From: MFAQ01 sp964429015
GTDB lineage: Bacteria > Patescibacteriota > Microgenomatia > UBA1400 > MFAQ01
Direction of reading: 5' to 3'
Length of the DNA stretch: 7,444 nucleotides
Assembly: GCA_964429015.1 (NCBI GenBank)
Contig: CAYSAM010000028.1
Span: forward strand, 1 to 7,444
Made by a program: the position numbers and the translations under genes. The notes under the pieces are model-generated. The model did no database searches. It was not told where the DNA came from and worked only from the letters and a program-made list of their open reading frames with translations. Positions 1 through 4,338 of the stretch are shown one piece after another (positions within the stretch are counted from its first letter, which is position 1; every line of letters begins with the position of its first letter).

Positions 1-1
1 A

Positions 2-103
2 ATCAAGGGTGAAACGCGTAAGGCTTTAGCCGTAGCGCCAGGTATTAAAAGGCACTACAAACCAAACCCATTTCACCTTCAACTAGCTCAATCTAGTGCG
101 TAG
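2..103 (+). CDS. Possible 3' end of an unidentified gene (partial)
   Basis: The frame starting at base 2 stays open from the window edge to a TAG at 101-103, giving 33 residues that begin IKGETRKALAVAPG and end FHLQLAQSSA. The composition is protein-like: basic, mixed, with a Pro/Asn/His-containing stretch (HYKPNPFHLQ). The other two + frames close early. The start would lie to the left of the window. I do not recognise the family, and no domain can be assigned to so short a tail. An open stretch of this length can occur by chance. No clear hairpin-T terminator follows in 104-186; that stretch holds nothing I can name. Confidence 0.35.
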   Translation: MKGETRKALAVAPGIKRHYKPNPFHLQLAQSSA

Positions 104-188
104 TATATCACCCAAAGCTATAGTTTGTCAATACCATGTTATAAGGCTAAACTAATATATCAATCTACAAAGCAGAACATCGTTACCC

Positions 189-217
189 TTGACTTTCTCA
201 CTCCTATAGGTTATAAT
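189..217 (+). promoter_or_regulatory. Sigma70-type promoter P1
   Basis: TTGACT (189-194) and a perfect TATAAT (212-217) are separated by exactly 17 bases. The -10 is preceded by the palindrome CCTATAGG (203-210). The 31-base block 187-217 matches the block 479-509 at 29 positions. Transcription would begin near 224, giving a leader of about 25 bases with AGGAG at 235-239 ahead of the ATG at 249. Confidence 0.87.
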
Positions 218-248
218 AAAACAATAAATTCTTGAGGAGAAATAGATA

Positions 249-422
249 ATGAAAATAAAGAAGTTTGCAGTAGGCATGACAATATTTTTTATTGTTCTCG
301 GATTCGCAGCCGAAATGCCACCAGTAGTCATCCCCCTACTTGGCCTTGGCGGTTACGCACTCGGGCACTTTTTGGCTAAGTTGACCAAAGCAGGTCCAGG
401 AGGCGACAGTGGAATAATCTAA
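249..422 (+). CDS. Small two-helix membrane protein, 57 aa, unknown function
   Basis: ATG at 249 sits 9 bases after AGGAG (235-239), downstream of a near-consensus promoter, and the TAA at 420-422 runs straight into a terminator, so this is a compact single-gene transcription unit. The protein starts MKIKKFAVGM. It has a short Lys-rich N-terminus, a first hydrophobic segment (about residues 6-21), a Pro-containing turn (EMPPVVIP, about 22-29), a second hydrophobic segment (about 28-44), and a Lys/Gly-rich tail ending GDSGII. There is no lipobox and no recognisable domain. The layout and length resemble the products of 1266-1438 (57 aa after frameshift) and 3704-3874 (56 aa). A helical-hairpin protein of the inner membrane is the likely form. 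Holin, toxin or accessory subunit roles are open and unsupported. The promoter, ribosome site and terminator make the gene itself credible. Confidence 0.75.
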   Translation: MKIKKFAVGMTIFFIVLGFAAEMPPVVIPLLGLGGYALGHFLAKLTKAGPGGDSGII

Positions 423-445
423 AACCACCAACTGGTGGTTTTTTT
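421..445 (+). terminator. Rho-independent terminator of the 57-aa gene
   Basis: AAAACCACCA (421-430) pairs with TGGTGGTTTT (433-442), leaving a tight loop around AC, and the sequence is T-only to 445. It overlaps the stop codon of the preceding gene. Confidence 0.85.
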
Positions 446-480
446 GCGCAACAAACCATCCAAATCCAATCTCACAATCC

Positions 481-509
481 TTGACTTTCCCACTCCTATA
501 GGATATAAT
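481..509 (+). promoter_or_regulatory. Sigma70-type promoter P2, near-copy of P1
   Basis: TTGACT (481-486), a 17-base spacer and TATAAT (504-509), with the palindrome CCTATAGG at 495-502. The block 479-509 differs from 187-217 at only two positions. Transcription should start near 516. The roughly 49-base leader carries a small hairpin, AGGTAC (522-527) with GTGCCT (531-536) and an AAA loop. AGGAG (552-556) precedes the ATG at 565. Confidence 0.87.
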
Positions 510-564
510 GACCCCAATCTCAGGTACAAAGTGCCTAATTCTTTGATAAAAAGGAGCAAAAATC

Positions 565-1236
565 ATGATTGCTAAAACCAAAAAAATTCTGTGGGGCATT
601 TTAGCCTCAGCTCTTGTAGGAGTTTCTATCACCTTTGTTGTCATAAATGGCTATGCAACAGCGACAGGGTTTTACAACCTGTTTGCCAAGGACGGAAATG
701 AGTATCTGGGCGCAATGGTAACATACACATCAATTTTTGGCTGGTTAGTAACAGCCCTTACCATTGACGCCACAAAAATCAACGTCATAGAAACAAATAA
801 AAGGTTTAAAGAAGAGCCCATAAGAAAAAGGAGAAAAGTTTCTCCAGTCGTAGGATTCATTGTTTTTGTAGGAACAACTACCTTATATTTCTTTGGTTGC
901 TCCTTCATCAACCTTTCGTACCAAGGGTACCAGTTCGCGCTAAGCTGTTTTAGCGTTGGGCTAGTAACTGGAGGGACAGGCTCCATCATCGCTATTATGG
1001 AACTTGTCCTCTTAAAGCGTATAAATGCAGTAAGAGGAATTGCACTGATTTTCTCAGTTGCAGGATCTTTGCTTTCTCTTGCAGTACCAGCAATATCATT
1101 ACTCAACCTCTTTTACTCGGGAGAAGTTCACTCTCTCGAGGGTTACGGAGTTTACTCCGTAGTGTTTGGAGGCATAATTGGTCTTTGCCTCTTATACATT
1201 GCTGCCAAGCTTTTAAAACTGGCACCAAAAAACTAA
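565..1236 (+). CDS. Polytopic membrane protein, about six TM helices, unknown function
   Basis: ATG at 565 lies 8 bases after AGGAG (552-556), so the start is well set. The 223-residue product has hydrophobic segments at about 8-30, 48-68, 95-117, 124-150, 156-183 and 195-217. Between the second and third lies a strongly basic loop, residues 71-92, with RKRRK at 88-92. By the positive-inside rule this loop should be cytoplasmic. The fourth segment contains a Gly-rich run (GLVTGGTGS). There is no lipobox, protease motif or transporter signature that I recognise, so I give no function. It is led by promoter P2 and is followed after 29 bases by the small gene at 1266, which has a ribosome site but no evident promoter, so the two are probably co-transcribed. 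The terminator at 1440-1462 would end both. Confidence 0.85.
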   Translation: MIAKTKKILWGILASALVGVSITFVVINGYATATGFYNLFAKDGNEYLGAMVTYTSIFGWLVTALTIDATKINVIETNKRFKEEPIRKRRKVSPVVGFIVFVGTTTLYFFGCSFINLSYQGYQFALSCFSVGLVTGGTGSIIAIMELVLLKRINAVRGIALIFSVAGSLLSLAVPAISLLNLFYSGEVHSLEGYGVYSVVFGGIIGLCLLYIAAKLLKLAPKN

Positions 1237-1265
1237 AAATGGACCAGCCACAAAAGGAGCAAAAA

Positions 1266-1438
1266 ATGAATGAGGATTTAAATAAAAAGGCCGTGATCAA
1301 GCTTTGGATCGCAGGAGTCGGGGCTGTTGTTTTTTTATTGGACTCTTCCAGTTGCTCCCATACTCTGGAGCAACCATGGTTGTCGGTGCAACAATCGCGG
1401 TGGGATTTTTTCTCTCCGCGCTAAGTACAAAGCTATAA
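1266..1438 (+). CDS. Small two-helix membrane protein, 57 aa if a -1 frameshift is made
   Basis: ATG at 1266 lies 6 bases after AGGAG (1255-1259). Read without a shift, the frame gives 52 residues ending at TAA 1422-1424. After residue 24 it becomes polar and membrane-unlike (DSSSCSHTLEQPWL...). Shifting -1 after the codon ending at 1337 restores a coherent protein. MNEDLNKKAVIKLW leads into a first helix (about 10-31), a LLPYSG turn, and a second helix (GATMVVGATIAVGFFLSAL), ending STKL at TAA 1436-1438, two bases before the terminator. The total is 24 + 33 = 57 residues, the same size and layout as the product of 249-422. The shift falls in a run of seven T (1330-1336). Explanations are a one-base sequencing error, a real mutation making this a pseudogene, or programmed frameshifting. 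It is probably co-transcribed with the gene at 565-1236. Confidence 0.65.
1313..1379 (+). other. Candidate -1 ribosomal frameshift signal (internal SD, slippery heptamer, hairpin)
   Basis: Three elements line up. AGGAG lies at 1313-1317, 13 bases upstream of the heptamer. T TTT TTA lies at 1331-1337 and is in register with the initial frame (codons TTT 1332-1334 and TTA 1335-1337). Downstream, GTTGCTCC (1351-1358) pairs perfectly with GGAGCAAC (1367-1374). CCA (1348-1350) can pair with TGG (1377-1379) across a two-base bulge, which puts the stem 10 bases after the heptamer. This is the arrangement known from bacterial dnaX. The same T run is also a classic place for a sequencing indel, so confidence is moderate. 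Confidence 0.4.
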
Positions 1439-1439
1439 G

Positions 1440-1462
1440 CCAGCCGCAAGGCTGGTTTTTTT
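1440..1462 (+). terminator. Rho-independent terminator with GCAA tetraloop
   Basis: CCAGCC (1440-1445), a GCAA loop (1446-1449) and GGCTGG (1450-1455) are followed by seven T (1456-1462). It begins two bases after the frameshifted stop at 1438. The stem is identical to that of the terminator at 2404-2426; only the tetraloop differs. Confidence 0.92.
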
Positions 1463-1474
1463 GTGCCTAAAGCC

Positions 1475-1504
1475 TTGACCACGCTATCATCTATAGGATA
1501 AAAT
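1475..1504 (+). promoter_or_regulatory. Sigma70-type promoter P3
   Basis: TTGACC (1475-1480), an 18-base spacer and TAAAAT (1499-1504). The bases just upstream of the -10 read CTATAGGA, the same block as in P1 and P2. It leads the serine protease lipoprotein gene with a leader of about 24 bases. Confidence 0.72.
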
Positions 1505-1534
1505 ACCCCAAAATCTCAATCAAAGGAGCCAACA

Positions 1535-2398
1535 TTGAAAAACAAATTCGTAATTTACCTTGCCGTGGCGGCACTGATCCTCGCCTCTCTCGCTTGTAGC
1601 GACGACAACCCCCCAGTTACATCTGTATCAGCAACAATTGATACAAGAGTAAGTGAGTCTATCAACGTTTTTGAAACTCCGGAAAACTGGAATGTCGTCC
1701 CAGAATCTTGCGAAAAAAACCTTGTTAGGCTTATTCTCACTGGTTCCACAGACAGCATTTCGGCAAGCGCCACTTTGTTTCAAAAGAGTGTAATGCAAAA
1801 AAACGGACAATTGGTATATCTATATCACTTTTTAGCTGCAAACCATAGTGTTCTCAACACAGAAACACAGAGTTTGCGCAATGACGAAATAAAGTACGTA
1901 GATCATGAAGCTGAACACCTGGTGGGGTACTTAGGATATAGTCAAATTTTCGACAATAGCCAAAATCCAACCGACATTGCCATTCTCAGCACAATTAGTT
2001 TAGAAAATATCGATGTAACCCCTTCCCAAATTACATCTAAGGTAAACCTAACACCAAATTCAACAGAGTTCTTTTTTGTACTAGGATACCCAAAACCAGA
2101 TTTAAAGCAAAATTACATAGTCGCCGTTACTGACAACATTGTAATTAAAGAAAATAAATACAAGATTGTAACAATGAGACAAATAAATGAGGTAAGTGCT
2201 GTAAATTTGGGCAGTAGTGGCGGCCCAGTGTGTAACCAAAATGGGGAAATAATTGGCACACTTAAAAGCATCTACACCACAAATGTTGGGATTTTTGATA
2301 TCGAACCAAATCCCGACAACATCCAAGAACAAATCAACACAGCCATAAACTATTCAACCCAAACAATGATTAGTAATGGCTACAGCCTACAACAATAA
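1535..2398 (+). CDS. Trypsin-like serine protease, predicted lipoprotein
   Basis: The start is TTG at 1535, 6 bases after AGGAG (1524-1528). It begins an ideal export signal (MKNKFVIYLAVAALILASLAC), whereas later ATGs would cut into it. C21 follows a signal-peptidase-II-like box (ASLAC), so lipidation and anchoring outside the membrane are likely. The catalytic triad of a chymotrypsin-fold protease can be placed: H104 in FLAANHSVL, D147 in TDIAIL, and S228 in GSSGGPVC (the GxSGGP motif). At 287 residues the domain spans about 45-275 with no PDZ domain, so it is smaller than the HtrA/DegP type. Two cysteines besides C21 are visible (C59, C233). The substrate is unknown; surface protein trimming or nutrient proteolysis would both fit. 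It is a single-gene unit between promoter P3 and a UUCG terminator. The family call is firm, the lipoprotein call fairly firm. Confidence 0.9.
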   Translation: MKNKFVIYLAVAALILASLACSDDNPPVTSVSATIDTRVSESINVFETPENWNVVPESCEKNLVRLILTGSTDSISASATLFQKSVMQKNGQLVYLYHFLAANHSVLNTETQSLRNDEIKYVDHEAEHLVGYLGYSQIFDNSQNPTDIAILSTISLENIDVTPSQITSKVNLTPNSTEFFFVLGYPKPDLKQNYIVAVTDNIVIKENKYKIVTMRQINEVSAVNLGSSGGPVCNQNGEIIGTLKSIYTTNVGIFDIEPNPDNIQEQINTAINYSTQTMISNGYSLQQ

Positions 2399-2403
2399 TC
2401 ACG

Positions 2404-2426
2404 CCAGCCTTCGGGCTGGTTTTTTT
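2404..2426 (+). terminator. Rho-independent terminator with UUCG tetraloop
   Basis: CCAGCC (2404-2409), TTCG (2410-2413) and GGCTGG (2414-2419) are followed by seven T (2420-2426). The C(UUCG)G loop is exceptionally stable. It lies 5 bases after the TAA of the protease gene. Confidence 0.94.
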
Positions 2427-2430
2427 GCGC

Positions 2431-2480
2431 AATCTACAATTTATATCCGTAATCTGTAAACCGTGAACTACAATCCAAAA
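2431..2480. repeat. Degenerate heptamer-like AATCTAC / AATCTGT intergenic stretch
   Basis: Between the protease terminator and the sortase promoter the sequence contains AATCTAC, CCGTAATCTGTAAACCGTGAA and CTACAATCC-like words spaced near multiples of seven. They resemble the cleaner ATCTACG and GATCTGT heptamers at 2760-2844 and 7384-7444. The match is loose and may be an eroded copy. The bases 2481-2550 hold nothing else that I can name. Confidence 0.35.
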
Positions 2481-2550
2481 ACTATATTCAAGCAACATAA
2501 TTAAGCTCTGTGTATTATGTGCGAATATAAGAGGAAGCACAGGAATAAGA

Positions 2551-2574
2551 TTACAATAACAATCGTTATTGTAA
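2551..2574. promoter_or_regulatory. Perfect 10-bp inverted repeat, possible operator for the sortase gene
   Basis: TTACAATAAC (2551-2560), spacer AATC, and GTTATTGTAA (2565-2574) form a perfect inverted repeat. Its right arm contains the candidate -35 box TTGTAA (2569-2574). It has no T run after it and low GC, so it fits a protein-binding site better than a terminator. The binding protein is unknown. Confidence 0.5.
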
Positions 2575-2598
2575 CAACGACGAGCAAGCTCTTATAAT
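2569..2598 (+). promoter_or_regulatory. Sortase promoter giving a probably leaderless mRNA
   Basis: A perfect TATAAT (2593-2598) lies 18 bases after a weak -35, TTGTAA (2569-2574). The ATG starts at 2605, seven bases after the -10, which is where transcription should begin. No Shine-Dalgarno-like purine run is present upstream, unlike the other + strand genes with assigned starts here. Confidence 0.6.
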
Positions 2599-2604
2599 CT
2601 ATCT

Positions 2605-3300
2605 ATGTCCTCCAAAATCTACAAAAACATCGGCATTACCTTTTGGTTCCTCGCTCTTGTTTTTGCCCTTTTGCCCTCCTGGCCATACCTCTACTACCGC
2701 CTTTCACCCCAAGCATCTTCTGACCTAGCCACCACCATAGCAAACACAACAACTTCCCCATCTACGATCTACGATCTACCATCTATTACCCCTTCCCTCT
2801 CCCCATCTCCATCCCCATCTACGATCTACAATCTACCACCTACCCAACTCCCACCTCTCGATCCTTCCCTTCCCACTCAAAACGGGCTCCTAATCGACAA
2901 AATAGACGTCAAAGGTGAAATCCACGAAGGCGAGGACTGGGAAAAAATCCTCAAAACCGGCATTTGGCGTGTTCCCAACTTCGCCACCCCCGCTGACCTC
3001 GCTGACAGCCCTCAGGGCGTGCTGACTCAGCAAAAACCTATTATCCTCGCCGCCCACCGCTGGGGCTATCTAGAATGGTCCGCCAGCTTCCGCAAGCTAA
3101 ACTCCTTCTATAACCTACCCAAACTAGTAGAAGGGGACAAAATAGAGCTAATCTGGGAGCAGCGCAAGTACAAATATGTCGTCAAAGCCGTCAGTACAGG
3201 CACAGAAATAACAGATTATAGCCACGATCTTATTCTATACACCTGCCAGCTTTGGAACTCACCGGTCCGCTTCTTTGTGTACGCCAGCCGCACAAACTAG
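2605..3300 (+). CDS. Sortase family transpeptidase, membrane-anchored
   Basis: Sortases are membrane-bound cysteine transpeptidases that cut a sorting motif on exported proteins and join them to an amine, usually on the cell wall. This 231-residue protein has an N-terminal anchor (about 8-30). A Ser/Pro/Thr-rich linker follows (about 35-92), including two related units STIYDLPS and STIYNLPP. The catalytic domain is about 95-230. The family residues are visible: H151 in ILAAHRWG, C214 in the TLxTC-like LYTC, and R222 in SPVRFFVYA. I cannot assign the class with confidence. No LPxTG-type substrate is encoded in the window, so its targets are elsewhere. The start is ATG at 2605, probably leaderless. 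The TAG (3298-3300) overlaps the stop of the opposite-strand gene within the palindrome CTAG, and no intrinsic terminator separates the two. Confidence 0.92.
   Translation: MSSKIYKNIGITFWFLALVFALLPSWPYLYYRLSPQASSDLATTIANTTTSPSTIYDLPSITPSLSPSPSPSTIYNLPPTQLPPLDPSLPTQNGLLIDKIDVKGEIHEGEDWEKILKTGIWRVPNFATPADLADSPQGVLTQQKPIILAAHRWGYLEWSASFRKLNSFYNLPKLVEGDKIELIWEQRKYKYVVKAVSTGTEITDYSHDLILYTCQLWNSPVRFFVYASRTN
2760..2844 (+). repeat. Heptamer repeats inside the sortase linker coding region
   Basis: There are two short arrays. 2760-2787 reads ATCTACG, ATCTACG, ATCTACC, ATCTATT. 2817-2844 reads ATCTACG, ATCTACA, ATCTACC, ACCTACC. Three heptamers make 21 bases, so the array can sit in frame and encode the STIY(D/N)LP units. 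The unit is close to the GATCTGT heptamer at the right end of the window. Confidence 0.75.
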
Positions 3301-3572
3301 CCAACTCTTTCCCCTCCACCACCATTACCTTCTATTTTCTTTGAACTGGGTAGCGGTCTTGCTAGTTTCACCGCAGGGTTGGTGTTTCCCAACCACCTAG
3401 TCATTTCCGCACTTTCTTCTGGAGTAAAATCAACCCCCTCACCAGAAATTGGCTTCCCGTTTTTATCAAAAATTTTACTTTCACCCGAAGCGTCCGGAAC
3501 AACTGTCGGACGCAAACTTCTAAAAAAACTTAATGCACCCATACAATATCCTAGCACAAAAACCACCACCAC
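3297..3572 (-). CDS. Small membrane-anchored protein, 91 aa, unknown function
   Basis: The minus-strand frame from a GTG at 3572 gives one N-terminal hydrophobic segment (VVVFVLGYCMGALSFF, residues 2-17). A polar domain of about 70 residues follows, with IFDKNGKPISGEGVDFTPEESAEMTRWLGNTNPAVK, and the end is Gly-rich (GNGGGGERVG). The composition is more protein-like than the competing + strand frame. No ribosome site precedes the GTG. An alternative ATG at 3542 has AGGA six bases upstream but would lose half of the anchor. A possible - strand -10 (ATTATA at 3587-3592 read in reverse) forms a mirror pair with the + strand TATAAT, so transcription may be divergent from the gene at 3704. The TAG overlaps the sortase stop. 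I do not recognise the family; single-pass with an exported C-terminus is the best guess. Confidence 0.5.
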   Translation of the reverse strand: MVVVFVLGYCMGALSFFRSLRPTVVPDASGESKIFDKNGKPISGEGVDFTPEESAEMTRWLGNTNPAVKLARPLPSSKKIEGNGGGGERVG

Positions 3573-3601
3573 TTGACAAATTGCGTATTATAGGGTATAA
3601 T
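3573..3601 (+). promoter_or_regulatory. Consensus sigma70 promoter P4
   Basis: A perfect TTGACA (3573-3578), a 17-base spacer and a perfect TATAAT (3596-3601), with TATAGGG directly before the -10 as in P1-P3. ATTATA-GGG-TATAAT (3587-3601) is symmetric, so a second -10 faces the other way. Transcription would start near 3608, giving an unusually long leader of about 96 bases. Confidence 0.88.
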
Positions 3602-3619
3602 ACCTCAATAGTAACTTCT

Positions 3620-3678
3620 GCTCCCGCCGCAGCTGGGAGCCCAAAAATTCACCCCCCTTGGCTCACCAAAGCGAGCCA
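3620..3678 (+). promoter_or_regulatory. Structured 5' leader with two hairpins and an alternative pairing
   Basis: GCTCCC (3620-3625) pairs with GGGAGC (3635-3640), and TGGCTC (3659-3664) pairs with GAGCCA (3673-3678). GAGCC in the first hairpin (3637-3641) could instead pair with GGCTC in the second (3660-3664), so two folds exclude each other. The leader lies between P4 and the ribosome site AGGAG (3693-3697). It matches no riboswitch class that I recognise, and no terminator-like T run is present. Confidence 0.4.
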
Positions 3679-3703
3679 TCGTAGTCAAACCAAGGAGAAA
3701 AAA

Positions 3704-3874
3704 ATGAATTACTCTATTCTAAAAGCAGTAGCAATGCTGCTTTTGTTAGCAGTTTCCGCAATTTTTGCAGTATTTGGTTTCTTTGGGATGTTTGTGTTCA
3801 TCCCTCCGCTAGTTGCTTATACAATTAGCGTATGTTGCTTCATAGCGTTCGTTACGGGATTAACCGTAACGTAA
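3704..3874 (+). CDS. Small hydrophobic membrane protein, 56 aa, unknown function
   Basis: ATG at 3704 is 6 bases after AGGAG (3693-3697). Upstream in-frame ATGs would begin within the leader and promoter and lack a ribosome site. The protein (MNYSILKAVA...) is hydrophobic almost throughout: a first helix at about 7-30 containing FGFFGMF, a short FIPP turn at 32-35, and a second helix at about 36-53 with two adjacent Cys (C44, C45), ending TGLTVT. This is a helical hairpin of the same size as the products of 249-422 and 1266-1438, though I see no convincing residue-by-residue homology. It has its own consensus promoter, a structured leader and its own terminator, which implies high or specially controlled expression. 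No family is recognised; small holin-like or stress-type membrane peptides are possible but not shown. Confidence 0.76.
   Translation: MNYSILKAVAMLLLLAVSAIFAVFGFFGMFVFIPPLVAYTISVCCFIAFVTGLTVT
3850..3871. other. 8-bp perfect inverted repeat at the end of the 56-aa gene
   Basis: CGTTACGG (3850-3857) and CCGTAACG (3864-3871) enclose a six-base loop, GATTAA. The right arm runs to the first base of the neighbourhood of the TAA stop (3872-3874), just before the terminator stem at 3880. It could stabilise the mRNA 3' end or bind a protein; it may also be chance. Confidence 0.5.
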
Positions 3875-3879
3875 CGCCG

Positions 3880-3916
3880 CCGCCCAATCCCAAAAGGAAA
3901 GGGCGGTCATTTTTTT
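3880..3916 (+). terminator. Rho-independent terminator of the 56-aa gene
   Basis: CCGCCC (3880-3885) pairs with GGGCGG (3901-3906). A minor TCC/GGA pairing lies inside the 15-base loop. TCA and seven T (3910-3916) follow. Confidence 0.85.
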
Positions 3917-3945
3917 GCCAAAAAAGCCTCTATACAAGATATAAT
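3915..3945 (+). promoter_or_regulatory. Probable promoter of the 113-aa / L,D-transpeptidase operon
   Basis: A perfect TATAAT lies at 3940-3945. The best -35 is TTGCCA (3915-3920) with a long 19-base spacer, and it overlaps the T run of the preceding terminator. It lacks the TATAGG block of P1-P4. AGGAG (3972-3976) and the ATG at 3983 follow. Confidence 0.5.
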
Positions 3946-3982
3946 ATAAAAATCTAAGATATTTAACATAAAGGAGAAACAG

Positions 3983-4324
3983 ATGAACACGAGAATGACA
4001 GTGTCAGTTTTGGCAGTAACCGCATTTTTTCTAATGCTTGCAACCGGATTGGTTTTGATGTCCTGGCCCAACCTGGCCTGGAATTTTTTGCAAGTCAACT
4101 ACATCCCCACCTACAATCTTGTAGGCCAAAACGTAATCCACAACTCGTATTGGCAGTACGATGTTGTTTATCTGGGAAGATTGATTTTCTTATACAGTTT
4201 TCCCTTTTTGGCTGTGCCCTATATTGTAAAACCTAAAAATTTTATGCAGCAGTGGCGCGAAGTTTCCGAAAATAAGTGGGACTTAAGTGCCCAGACGGTC
4301 GACATTAAAGACAGACTCAAATAA
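3983..4324 (+). CDS. Two-helix membrane protein, 113 aa, unknown function
   Basis: ATG at 3983 lies 6 bases after AGGAG (3972-3976). The 113 residues contain a first hydrophobic helix (about 6-28). An aromatic, Asn-rich middle follows (about 29-60, WPNLAWNFLQVNYIPTYN... NSYWQYD). A second helix (about 61-82) leads to a charged C-terminal tail (KPKNFMQQWREVSENKWDL ... DIKDRLK). With Lys/Arg after the second helix, the tail is probably cytoplasmic and the aromatic loop external. I do not recognise a family. The stop at 4322-4324 is followed after 14 bases by the GTG of the L,D-transpeptidase gene, with AGGAG between them and no terminator, so the two form an operon. A supporting role in the same envelope process is a reasonable inference. 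Confidence 0.85.
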   Translation: MNTRMTVSVLAVTAFFLMLATGLVLMSWPNLAWNFLQVNYIPTYNLVGQNVIHNSYWQYDVVYLGRLIFLYSFPFLAVPYIVKPKNFMQQWREVSENKWDLSAQTVDIKDRLK

Positions 4325-4338
4325 ACCAAGGAGCCAAA

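Noticed and set aside
125..145. Additional promoter upstream of P1 (TTGTCA ... TATAAG)
   Set aside because: The spacing of 9 bases is far too short for a sigma70 promoter.
672..1106. Long open frame on the minus strand opposite the six-helix membrane protein
   Set aside because: It lies within a gene with a good promoter and ribosome site, has no ribosome site of its own, and its product looks like an antisense reading of a hydrophobic protein.
3379..3576. 65-aa + strand frame opposite the small minus-strand gene
   Set aside because: It has no ribosome site or promoter and ends inside promoter P4. Its residues are less protein-like than the minus-strand product.
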